A stretch of DNA of 34,607 nt from NCBI GenBank assembly GCA_900556135.1, contig USNR01000019.1, forward strand, positions 1 through 34,607. The letters are read 5' to 3'. The notes under the pieces are model-generated. The model saw only the letters and a program-made list of their open reading frames with translations, made no database searches and was not told where the DNA came from. Source of the stretch: an uncultured Clostridium sp. Its GTDB lineage: Bacteria > Bacillota > Clostridia > TANB77 > CAG-508. Position 1 is the first letter of the stretch. Each line of letters starts with the position of its first letter. This document shows, piece after piece, positions 25,380-32,464 of this stretch. A program made the position numbers and the translations under genes.

Positions 25380-25943
25380 TTATTTTTTAGTATTCTTGAA
25401 CTCTTCTTTTAAAATTGAATACACTATTTCACTTTCTGGTTTCTTTGTTTTTTCATTAATCTTTCTATTTCTTAAAACTGCCTCTTTTTTCATTCCAACA
25501 TTCTCAAGTATTTCAGACTTTATTTTAATAAAATCCTTACATCCATCATAAAATTCTGTTGTTATAATTTCGAAACCTTCATTATCAAATAAATATTCCA
25601 GTACTTTATTTAAAGCTTCTTCCATTAATCCCTCACTAATCAAATCTAATGCTAGTCCAAATTTGATATTGCAAAGTTTATTAACCTTAGAATATTCTAA
25701 TGCATTTATGTAACCCACAACCGTCTTTGTTTTTTTCTCTTCAATCGCCCAAACTAATTCATTCATGTCGTACTCATTCATATATGAACGAATCATCATT
25801 CTCGTCTCTTCAACATTTTCATGAATCCTATATCCAAGGCACTCTGATAACCTCTCTTCTGTTGCTAAATTTTTGTAGGCATCTTCTGCATCCTCCAATT
25901 TAAATTTTCTAATTATTAAATTCTCAGTTTCTAAATCTTTCAT
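25380..25943 (-). CDS. GNAT family N-acetyltransferase (RimJ/RimL-like)
   Basis: The protein has 187 residues from the ATG at 25943, with GAGG 7-8 bases upstream; an ATG at 25949 directly abuts this site. LETENLIIRKFKLEDAEDAY opens the domain as in RimJ/RimL-type proteins. WAIEEKKTKTVVGYINAL and a modified acetyl-CoA-loop region (LDLISEGLMEEALNKVLEYLF) follow. The middle RxxGxG/A signature is degenerate and hard to see, so catalysis or substrate may differ. The last third (NRKINEKTKKPESEIVYSI) is typical of this subgroup. It has its own consensus promoter and terminator, so it is a single-gene unit. Confidence 0.85.
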   Translation of the reverse strand: MKDLETENLIIRKFKLEDAEDAYKNLATEERLSECLGYRIHENVEETRMMIRSYMNEYDMNELVWAIEEKKTKTVVGYINALEYSKVNKLCNIKFGLALDLISEGLMEEALNKVLEYLFDNEGFEIITTEFYDGCKDFIKIKSEILENVGMKKEAVLRNRKINEKTKKPESEIVYSILKEEFKNTKK

Positions 25944-25988
25944 AAGCATCCCTCTCTCAAATACACTTATCTTTTTTTCAATGTTTAA

Positions 25989-26018
25989 ATTATATACCTT
26001 AATTTTATATTATGTCAA
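25989..26018 (-). promoter_or_regulatory. Consensus promoter of the GNAT gene
   Basis: A perfect TTGACA (26013-26018), an 18-base spacer and a perfect TATAAT (25989-25994) stand about 45 bases before the GNAT start. It begins right after the stop of the ToxN-like stub. Confidence 0.8.
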
Positions 26019-26031
26019 GTATTTTTTGGAT

Positions 26032-26133
26032 TTATTCTTTTTCATTTTTATTGTATGCTACTTTGTTATCAAATTTTCTTAAATAATCACAATACTCTGA
26101 ATCAACTTTAACAATTCTTAGATTTCTAATCAT
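26032..26133 (-). pseudogene. 33-codon stub resembling the N-terminus of ToxN/AbiQ toxins
   Basis: An excellent AGGAGG site (about 26142-26147) stands 8 bases before an ATG at 26133. The 33 codons read MIRNLRIVKVDSEYCDYLRK, then FDNKVAYNKNEKE, and end with TAA at 26032. The pattern of I-V-K-V-D-S-E-Y, YLRKFDNKV and Y-N-K is what I know from the start of ToxN/AbiQ-type endoribonuclease toxins (type III toxin-antitoxin), which normally run to about 170 residues. No tandem-repeat antitoxin RNA is visible upstream. I read it as a truncated remnant. A functional micropeptide cannot be excluded because the translation signals are intact. Confidence 0.6.
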
Positions 26134-26211
26134 ATAAAACATCCTCCTATATATTTAATTTTATCCTTTCTTATTTTTTATTCACAATTTTCAAAATTTT
26201 AGAAAAAAGTA

Positions 26212-26240
26212 TAGACTTTTTTTCTTATTTTGTGTATGAT
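26212..26240 (+). promoter_or_regulatory. Probable promoter of the first small secreted-protein gene
   Basis: TAGACT (26212-26217), 17 bases and TATGAT (26235-26240) lie about 55 bases before the start at 26297. Confidence 0.45.
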
Positions 26241-26296
26241 TATATAGTAATTTAAAATATAATTTCTATAAATAAAACACGAGAGGATTGATTATA

Positions 26297-26650
26297 ATGA
26301 ACAAAACTTTAAAACTAATAACTATTACTTGTATAATATTAACATGTGTATTTTTCTTTGCTACTAACAAAGCTTTTGCTGCAATAGATATGAACCTAGC
26401 TTCAAATCTTGAAGATTCATCAACAAACGTTGAAGATAATAGCTTAAATACAAATACAAGTTCAAACACTAATTCAAATACTTCAGCATCAACAACCAAC
26501 ACAACATCTTCAGCTACAGTAAGTACTTTAAGTTCCTTGCCAGAATCTGAATTAGGCTTAACTAATATACTAAACATTTTGCTTATCACAGTTGGAGTTA
26601 TCTTAATACTTTTAGGAATAGCAATTATAATCAAATTAAAAAATAATTAA
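26297..26650 (+). CDS. Small secreted, C-terminally membrane-anchored Ser/Thr/Asn-rich protein
   Basis: The protein has 117 residues from the ATG at 26297, with GAGAGGA about 9 bases upstream. A signal peptide covers about 1-28 (ends KAFA). A low-complexity extracellular linker follows, mainly Asn, Thr and Ser (NTNTSSNTNSNTSAS). A single membrane helix (about 90-112, LNILLITVGVILILLGIAIII) ends in a short basic tail. No sorting motif or enzyme domain is visible. A terminator follows, so it is its own unit, but the build is shared with the next gene. The family is not recognised. The linker could be a glycosylation target, which is an inference from composition only. Confidence 0.75.
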   Translation: MNKTLKLITITCIILTCVFFFATNKAFAAIDMNLASNLEDSSTNVEDNSLNTNTSSNTNSNTSASTTNTTSSATVSTLSSLPESELGLTNILNILLITVGVILILLGIAIIIKLKNN

Positions 26651-26668
26651 CATATCTAATATTTTTTC

Positions 26669-26701
26669 AAAAAGGAATCGTTGAACTTACGGTTCCTTTT
26701 T
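26669..26701 (+). terminator. Rho-independent terminator after the first small secreted-protein gene
   Basis: AAAAAGGAA and TTCCTTTTT arms, extended by inner C-G/G-C pairs around a short loop, end in a T-run. Confidence 0.85.
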
Positions 26702-26893
26702 ATATGAATAATATTGTGTTTATTCATATCTAGACAATAATTTATTTAGAATATCTTTAAACTTCCAATTTTTTTATCGTATATTTTATTTTTTTATATT
26801 AATAATAATAATGACTTAATTTTATTTTGTACATAAAATCAATTTATATCCAATGGTATTTTGATTTTATAATTCTTATAAATGGAGGTTACT

Positions 26894-27322
26894 ATGAAAA
26901 GATTAGCTTTATTTTCTACAATCCTTCTTGCTTTTGCGTTAGGATTTTCTTTTTCTCCAGTACTAGCAGCAGATGGAAATATGTCAACTGCAGGTAACAC
27001 AATAAAAAATGCTGCAGAAGGAGCAAGAAACGTTGTACAAGGTGCTATCACTGGTACAGAAAATATTGTTGAAAAAAGTGCTAACGGTGTAAAAAATGCA
27101 ACAGGCAACATGGAAAATTCTGCAAAAACTGCAACTACTAATAGAAACTACACAGCCAATAGAACTTCTACAAATGGTCAAGTAAAAATCGCTGGCATGA
27201 CAGCCACAGCTTGGACTTGGTTAATTGTAGCAATTCTTGGTGCTTTAATTGTTGCATTAGTATACTATTATGCAAAGCAAAATGACACAAAAATAAACTC
27301 TTCTGATACAATGGACGAGTAA
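26894..27322 (+). CDS. Small secreted, C-terminally membrane-anchored protein with amphipathic repeats
   Basis: The protein has 142 residues from the ATG at 26894, preceded by GGAGG at 5 bases (the ATG at 26882 is part of that region). A signal peptide covers about 1-26 (ends SPVLAA). Residues 30-80 contain loosely repeated units (NTIKNAAEGARNVVQG, GTENIVEKSANGVKNA, GNMENSAKTAT), rich in Ala, Asn, Gly and Lys at near-11-residue spacing. This is like the amphipathic helices of LEA/YtxH-type proteins. After an Asn/Thr-rich stretch, a membrane helix (about 104-126, AWTWLIVAILGALIVALVYYY) leads to an acidic tail. The function is unknown. Its architecture matches the preceding gene (signal peptide, linker, C-terminal helix) without sequence identity. 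Confidence 0.75.
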   Translation: MKRLALFSTILLAFALGFSFSPVLAADGNMSTAGNTIKNAAEGARNVVQGAITGTENIVEKSANGVKNATGNMENSAKTATTNRNYTANRTSTNGQVKIAGMTATAWTWLIVAILGALIVALVYYYAKQNDTKINSSDTMDE

Positions 27323-27357
27323 AACTAAAATAGATAAGATAATCCCTTTCTATTTTA

Positions 27358-27440
27358 TACAATGAAAATTGTAACTCAATTTTATTAATATATTTAAAAT
27401 AAATTTCAATTTTGAAAGTTAAGTTACAATTCTCATTGTA
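27358..27440. repeat. Two 16-bp palindromes in inverted arrangement (terminator, operator pair or MITE-like)
   Basis: TACAATGAAAATTGTA (27358-27373) and TACAATTCTCATTGTA (27425-27440) are each palindromic (TACAAT-N4-ATTGTA). They also pair with each other, the pairing extending for several further bases (AACT.AA), across a 51-base spacer. CTTTTTT follows on the plus strand, so the outer hairpin may terminate the upstream gene. Confidence 0.6.
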
Positions 27441-27589
27441 CTTTTTTAATACATTGCACAAAGAGTTTATTACATAAATTTTCGCACACGAATAAATTTA
27501 ATGAAATTTTCAATTTTATAAAAAATATAAAGGGTAGATAAAAAACTAAAGTTTGAAAATATTCAGATTTATTCTTTAATAAAAAAATC

Positions 27590-27618
27590 TTGGCTTTATG
27601 TTTTTTCCGTGTTATAAT
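27590..27618 (+). promoter_or_regulatory. Promoter of smpB
   Basis: TTGGCT (27590-27595), 17 bases and a perfect TATAAT (27613-27618) lie 28 bases before the smpB start. Confidence 0.7.
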
Positions 27619-27645
27619 ATATCATATTAATGGAAGGTGATTACA

Positions 27646-28092
27646 ATGATAAAAAATATAGCCAAAAATCCTGTAGCAAGACACAATTATGAAATAATAG
27701 ATACTTTGGAAGCCGGAATCGTTCTTACAGGAACAGAAATAAAATCAATTAGAAATGGTAGAGTTAATTTAAAAGACAGCTACGCAGCCATAAACAATGG
27801 CGAAGCTTACATATATTCTATGCACATTAGTCCATATGAGCAGGGAAATATCTTTAACAAGGATCCTATGCGTACTAGAAAGCTTTTACTTAATAAAAAA
27901 GAAATTTTTAAACTAATTGGCTTAGTAAAGCAAAAAGGATATACCCTTGTTCCTATGTCTTTATACTTTAAAAATAGTATTGTAAAAGTTGAGCTCGGTA
28001 TTGGTAAAGGAAAAAAATTATATGATAAACGTGAAGATTTAAAGAAAAAAGATTCTGAAATGTATATCAAAAGACATTCTACATTTATTTAA
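27646..28092 (+). CDS. smpB: SsrA-binding protein SmpB
   Basis: The protein has 148 residues from the ATG at 27646 (GGAAGGTG upstream; the open frame begins at a GTG at 27637 inside that site). SmpB binds tmRNA and brings it to stalled ribosomes for trans-translation. The family blocks are all present: NPVARHNYEIIDTLEAGIVL, GTEIKSIRNGRVNLKDSYA, a central HISPYEQGN, DPMRTRKLLL, and a C-terminal tail KLYDKREDLKKKDSEMYIKR. It has its own promoter and terminator. No tmRNA gene is seen next to it in the window. Confidence 0.97.
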   Translation: MIKNIAKNPVARHNYEIIDTLEAGIVLTGTEIKSIRNGRVNLKDSYAAINNGEAYIYSMHISPYEQGNIFNKDPMRTRKLLLNKKEIFKLIGLVKQKGYTLVPMSLYFKNSIVKVELGIGKGKKLYDKREDLKKKDSEMYIKRHSTFI

Positions 28093-28120
28093 AGGTTGAG
28101 CAATTATTTGCCCAACCTTT
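28091..28120 (+). terminator. Rho-independent terminator of smpB
   Basis: AAAGGTTG and CAACCTTT arms with inner GCAA/TTGC pairs are followed by ATTTTG. The smpB stop codon overlaps the first bases of the stem. Confidence 0.85.
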
Positions 28121-28149
28121 ATTTTGTCATAATTTAGCTTTATATAATA

Positions 28150-30138
28150 TTAATCATTTGTCTTTTTTATACTATCTGTCATTAATATAAATTTAACTGT
28201 TCCTTCTTCAGCACTTTCATCTATTCCTGCAAATGAATTATATTCGTTTGCTAAATCTTTTAATGCTTCTATTCTTTCTTGTAAATTTTTAACTTTTCCG
28301 TTTACTAAATTTGCAATTTCTTGAATTCCCTCACTATCAAATCTTTCAATTCCATCTGTTAAGGTATTTGCACCACTTTGAATTGTTTGTGATGCTGATA
28401 GCAATTGTTTATTTGCATTATTAATCGTTGCTGTTGATTCATTTAATGTTGATATTCCATTTTTTAATAATTTAGAATTTGTTTCTAATGTTGATGTTCC
28501 AGCTGTTAATGTTTTAGTTCCTGTATACAATTCTGTTGTTCCTTCTTTTAAACTCTCTGTTCCATCATTTATTTGAGACACACCTGATGATATTGAATCA
28601 AATCCACTTGATATTGATTTTATTCCTGATGCAATATTTTGTGTTGCTTGTGCTCTTAATGCTTCTAACCCCGCTTTTACACCTTTTTCATTATTGTTAA
28701 TTTTATCAATTCCTGCTTTTTGTTGTTCTGTTGCAGTATCTATTGCACTTTCTATTCCACTCTCTAACTTAGTTGTATCCATATTTGTTTTTAGTGCTGA
28801 TACTAACGCTGTTTTTTGTTGTTCTGTAAGATTTTCTAATCCTAATTGTTTTAATAATATTTCATTTTGTAACATTGCATTCAATGTAGCACCTGCTGTC
28901 TCTTTTGCTCCACTAGATACTTTTGAAGTCAAGCCTTGTTTTAAAGTTTCATTTCCCGCTTCTATAACACTTTTCTTTATTGTTTCAGCTTCTTGATCTT
29001 TACCTTCTATTATTTGGTCTATTCCACCAGTTAATGCTTCACTACTCTTTTCCAATGCAGATGTAGCTTGCTCTTTACCATTTGCTACTCCATTTTTTAA
29101 ACCTTCTAATCCACTTGTAACAGCATCAACACCATCATCAACTTTGCCAGCTCCTTGTTCTAACTTAGAAGCACTACTATTTAATTTGCTCATTCCATCA
29201 TCAAATTCTGAATAGTTACTGTTAATTTGATTTACTCCACTTTGCAAACTATCCATAGCCTCTCCAAATTGAGTATCTTTCTCAACATACGTATCTACAC
29301 CACTTTGTAATTCCTTTGCACCTTGAACCAAAGCCGAACTAGAACTACTTAATGTTGAAACTTTACTATACAAATCATCTAATTTATCTAGATTAGAAAA
29401 GTCACTCTCTTCTATTAATTTTGGAGTTGCATATGAGATAATATTATTCATTTCGAAATCTGTTGCTTCAAATTCAATTTCAATTTTGCTAGGTATTTCG
29501 AAATCCTCCTCATCTAAATCCAAGCTATCTTGTAATCCTGGACAAGTAATTCCTAGAGCTAATGTTTTTGTTCCATTATCAACTACTTTTCCATTGCTGA
29601 TTTTAATATTCTTAGCTTTAGTATTATCAAGGATTGTACCTGTAGCAACTACGAATGGAGTATACATTTTAGTATCTTCACCATTAATTTTTACAATATG
29701 CTCATCCAAATTTTTATATTCTATTGTAATTTTTACATTTCCGCTTTTTCCCGCTAAATCCTGAGCAGAAATCTCTTCTCCATCTAATTCGTATTTAATA
29801 TTACATTCTATAGGCAATTGTTTTTCTGTTTCACCTTGATAATAAATATCATTACCATTTGAATTCCATTTTAATATATTAGACTCTTCTGTTTCAAAAC
29901 TTTCGTCTCCATTTATATTTTTAATATTTAACAATTCTGCCATATCTCTTAAAATATCTGAATTTTCAGTATTTTTCAAATGACTAGTTACTATCGTACT
30001 ATATTTTTCTCCATTGGAATTAAGTTTTCCATATACAGTTTCATCCTTAGTATAAGCAAGCACTGGTGATGCAGTTAAAAATACAAGTGACAACACAGTT
30101 GCTGTAGAAATTCCTTTTAATAAAAAATTCTTATTCAT
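28150..30138 (-). CDS. Exported xxxLxxG heptad-repeat coiled-coil protein, partner of the MMPL transporter
   Basis: The 662-residue protein has a signal peptide (about 1-28, ends SPVLA). A beta-rich globular part (about 30-255, with YTKDETVYGKL and SGNVKITIEY) is followed by a long helical region (about 265-620). There, units such as LQSGVDT, LEQGAGKVDDGVDAV, LKNGVAN, ISSGFDSISSGVSQINDG and LKEGTTELYTGTKTL repeat every seven residues. This is the X-X-X-Leu-X-X-Gly pattern found in YhgE/Pip-like and MMPL-associated proteins of Gram-positive bacteria. It has no clear C-terminal anchor. It is 30 bp downstream of the transporter gene and in the same operon, so it probably forms an extracytoplasmic stalk or spacer for the pump. 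The partnership is inferred from gene order. Confidence 0.8.
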   Translation of the reverse strand: MNKNFLLKGISTATVLSLVFLTASPVLAYTKDETVYGKLNSNGEKYSTIVTSHLKNTENSDILRDMAELLNIKNINGDESFETEESNILKWNSNGNDIYYQGETEKQLPIECNIKYELDGEEISAQDLAGKSGNVKITIEYKNLDEHIVKINGEDTKMYTPFVVATGTILDNTKAKNIKISNGKVVDNGTKTLALGITCPGLQDSLDLDEEDFEIPSKIEIEFEATDFEMNNIISYATPKLIEESDFSNLDKLDDLYSKVSTLSSSSSALVQGAKELQSGVDTYVEKDTQFGEAMDSLQSGVNQINSNYSEFDDGMSKLNSSASKLEQGAGKVDDGVDAVTSGLEGLKNGVANGKEQATSALEKSSEALTGGIDQIIEGKDQEAETIKKSVIEAGNETLKQGLTSKVSSGAKETAGATLNAMLQNEILLKQLGLENLTEQQKTALVSALKTNMDTTKLESGIESAIDTATEQQKAGIDKINNNEKGVKAGLEALRAQATQNIASGIKSISSGFDSISSGVSQINDGTESLKEGTTELYTGTKTLTAGTSTLETNSKLLKNGISTLNESTATINNANKQLLSASQTIQSGANTLTDGIERFDSEGIQEIANLVNGKVKNLQERIEALKDLANEYNSFAGIDESAEEGTVKFILMTDSIKKTND

Positions 30139-30168
30139 TTTAATTCACATTCCTCTCTTTTTATAATT

Positions 30169-32268
30169 TTATTTTTTAACTTCTACCTTTTCATTAATTA
30201 CTTTCATTCTTTTAGTTGTTTTGCAAATTATTTTATCAAATACCATTAATAATGCTGGTAAAACAAATATTACAACAACCATACTTATTAAAGCTCCTCT
30301 AGATATCAATGTACAAATTGATCCAACCATGTCTATATTAGATACAAATGACACTCCACAAGTTGCAGCAAAGAAGCACAAAGCACTAACCATAATTGAC
30401 TTCATTGAATTATCCAAAGCATATTTTGCAGATCCTTTTTTGTCTTTTCCTGCAAGTCTTCCCTCTAGATATTTATTTGTCATTAATATTGCATAATCAA
30501 CAGTAGCACCTAATTGTATTGTTCCTATTACTATTGAAGAAACAAATGGTATTGTTTGATTTAAGTAACATGAGAACGACATGTTTACACATATTGCAAA
30601 CTCTATAGCTGCTATCAATAGCACTGGTAATGAAGCAGACTTAAATACAAAAATCATTATTACAAATATTACCGCAATTGAAGATATGTTAACACTATTA
30701 AAATCTATATCTGCAATTTCTACTAAGTCCTTCATTAAAGGTGCCTCTCCTGCTAATATTCCGTTTTCATCATATTGTTTTATAATATCATTAATTTGAT
30801 TTACAAGATTATTTTCTTCATCTGTAGCAGTTTCGTAACTAGAGTTTATTATTATCATCTGATATTTATCGCTTTCAAAAACCGACTTTATATCATCAGG
30901 AATTATATCATCTGATATAGCTCCATTAGTTATTTTGCTCTTTGACAAAGACCATTCAACACCATCTAATGCATCTATTTTATCTAACATTTCGTTTACA
31001 GTTTGATCTTTCATATCTTTATTTACCAAAACAATTTGTGTTGATACCATATCAAATTTATTTGATAATTCATTATTTGCAACAACACTATCTAATGTTT
31101 CTGGTAAAGTTTTATTTAAGTTATAATATACCTTTACATGACTATTTCCATATATTGCAGGTATTGCAAGAACAACAAATATTATCAAAATTAATCTGTA
31201 ATGTTTTAATGCAAAATTCTTTAAAACTTCAAACTCTGGTAAGATTTCTTTATGTTGTCCTTTAGATATGAATTTATCAAACACTAGCAATGCTGCAGGC
31301 AAAACGGTTACAACACAAACTAATCCAACAAGAACACCTTTTGCCATTACTAAACCTATATCTTTACCAATAGTTAGTTGCATAGTACATAATGCCAAGA
31401 AACCAGCTATTGTTGTAAGCGAACTTCCTAGAACTGAATTTAATGTACTATTAATAGCCTTTGCCATTGCCTCATATATATCCTTACTTTCTTTCTTCTC
31501 TTTTTGATAACTATGATATAAGAAGATTGAAAAATCCATTGTAACTCCTAATTGTAATACAGTTGCGATTGCTTTTGTAATGTATGAAATTTCTCCAAAT
31601 ATTATATTAGAACCCATGTTATACAATATAGCAATTCCAATTCCTCCTAATAAAAATATAGGAACTATAAATGAATCTAACGATAATTGCAAAACAACAA
31701 TACATAATATAACAGCTACAACAACATATACTGCCATTTCTGAATTTAATAGGTTTTTTATATCATCCTCTGTGGCAGATATACCACTTACCTTGCATTG
31801 TTCTCCTGCAATATCCTTTATTTTTTCAATTGCAGCTAAGGTATCATCTTCTGCAATTTCTGTACTAAATGTAATTAATATTGGTGTAGAACCATCTTTG
31901 TTAACAACTTCTTGAACATCATCTGGAAGCATTTCCATTGGAATAGTTGTTCCTAAAACATCAGTTGCTCCAACAACTTTATCTACACACTCAATCTCCT
32001 TTATTTTATTTTCTAATTTTATAATATCTTTTGATGGCATTTTATTATCTACTATTAATATAGAAAACGATCCCATATTAAATTCTTCTGATAATATGTT
32101 TTGACCATCTACTGTTTCAATATTTTTTGGTAGGTATGATAATATATCGTAATTTATTCTTGTAGCTTTAATTCCTATAATTGATGGAATTAATAGTAAT
32201 AGCGAAATAATAATTATAGCTTTACGATATTTACAAACCCATTCTCCAAATTTGTTGACCTTAACCAT
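30169..32268 (-). CDS. MMPL/RND family transporter
   Basis: The 699-residue protein has two matching halves. Each has one helix (about 15-32 and 355-372), an extracytoplasmic loop of ~130-150 residues, and a bundle of five helices. The region around ITKAIATVLQLGVTMDFSIFLYHSY (helix 4, first half) and GTIQLGATVDYAILMTNKYL (second half) carries the Asp-containing G-x-x-x-D-Y/F signature used for proton coupling in MMPL proteins. The length matches the small Gram-positive YdfJ/YdgH group. Likely substrates are lipids, peptides or drugs. It is the first gene of an operon with the heptad-repeat protein and is controlled by the neighbouring TetR operators. Confidence 0.92.
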   Translation of the reverse strand: MVKVNKFGEWVCKYRKAIIIISLLLLIPSIIGIKATRINYDILSYLPKNIETVDGQNILSEEFNMGSFSILIVDNKMPSKDIIKLENKIKEIECVDKVVGATDVLGTTIPMEMLPDDVQEVVNKDGSTPILITFSTEIAEDDTLAAIEKIKDIAGEQCKVSGISATEDDIKNLLNSEMAVYVVVAVILCIVVLQLSLDSFIVPIFLLGGIGIAILYNMGSNIIFGEISYITKAIATVLQLGVTMDFSIFLYHSYQKEKKESKDIYEAMAKAINSTLNSVLGSSLTTIAGFLALCTMQLTIGKDIGLVMAKGVLVGLVCVVTVLPAALLVFDKFISKGQHKEILPEFEVLKNFALKHYRLILIIFVVLAIPAIYGNSHVKVYYNLNKTLPETLDSVVANNELSNKFDMVSTQIVLVNKDMKDQTVNEMLDKIDALDGVEWSLSKSKITNGAISDDIIPDDIKSVFESDKYQMIIINSSYETATDEENNLVNQINDIIKQYDENGILAGEAPLMKDLVEIADIDFNSVNISSIAVIFVIMIFVFKSASLPVLLIAAIEFAICVNMSFSCYLNQTIPFVSSIVIGTIQLGATVDYAILMTNKYLEGRLAGKDKKGSAKYALDNSMKSIMVSALCFFAATCGVSFVSNIDMVGSICTLISRGALISMVVVIFVLPALLMVFDKIICKTTKRMKVINEKVEVKK

Positions 32269-32303
32269 TTAAGCTCATACTCCTTTCCATTTTTATCCTT
32301 TTA

Positions 32304-32316
32304 TGACCAACGGTCA
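32304..32316. promoter_or_regulatory. TetR-type operator 1 at the MMPL promoter (start-site region)
   Basis: TGACCAACGGTCA is a 13-bp palindrome (TGACC-N3-GGTCA) that lies just downstream of the -10 box, where transcription should begin. It matches two other copies of TGAC-N5-GTCA in this window. Confidence 0.75.
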
Positions 32317-32322
32317 ATTATT

Positions 32323-32351
32323 ATTTTACTACTTTTCTGACTATTAGTCAA
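32323..32351 (-). promoter_or_regulatory. Promoter of the MMPL operon
   Basis: On the minus strand TTGACT (32346-32351), 17 bases and TAAAAT (32323-32328) form a good sigma-A promoter whose -35 box is part of operator 2. Confidence 0.75.
32338..32350. promoter_or_regulatory. TetR-type operator 2 overlapping the MMPL -35 box
   Basis: TGACTATTAGTCA, a perfect 13-bp palindrome, overlaps the -35 box. Its centre is 34 bp, about three helical turns, from operator 1. Confidence 0.75.
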
Positions 32352-32383
32352 TATTTTTTATTAATTTTTTTATTTTTATAGTG

Positions 32384-32415
32384 AAAAAACAGACATCTGA
32401 AAAAATGTCTGTTTT
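32384..32415 (-). terminator. Terminator of the pilin-like gene
   Basis: An 11-bp perfect stem (AAAACAGACAT with ATGTCTGTTTT) has an 8-base loop and, on the minus strand, a run of six T. It stands 50 bp after the pilin-like gene and just upstream of the MMPL promoter, insulating the two. Confidence 0.88.
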
Positions 32416-32464
32416 AATCTTGTTTTTATACTAATATTACACTCTATGTTTGATATAATATCTT

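Larger units (their letters stand above)
27323..27645. other. 323-bp intergenic stretch with two palindromes and the smpB promoter
   Basis: No gene is visible here. It contains the two 16-bp palindromes at 27358-27373 and 27425-27440, a T-run after the second, a stretch of about 140 bases (27450-27590) in which I see nothing recognisable, and the smpB promoter and ribosome binding site. Confidence 0.7.

Noticed and set aside
26140..26290. Type III antitoxin RNA repeats upstream of the ToxN-like stub
   Set aside because: No tandem repeats of about 30-40 bases can be seen, only AT-rich sequence and the promoter of the opposite-strand gene.
27640..28150. tmRNA gene (ssrA) beside smpB
   Set aside because: No tRNA-like ends or tag-coding region is visible on either side of smpB.
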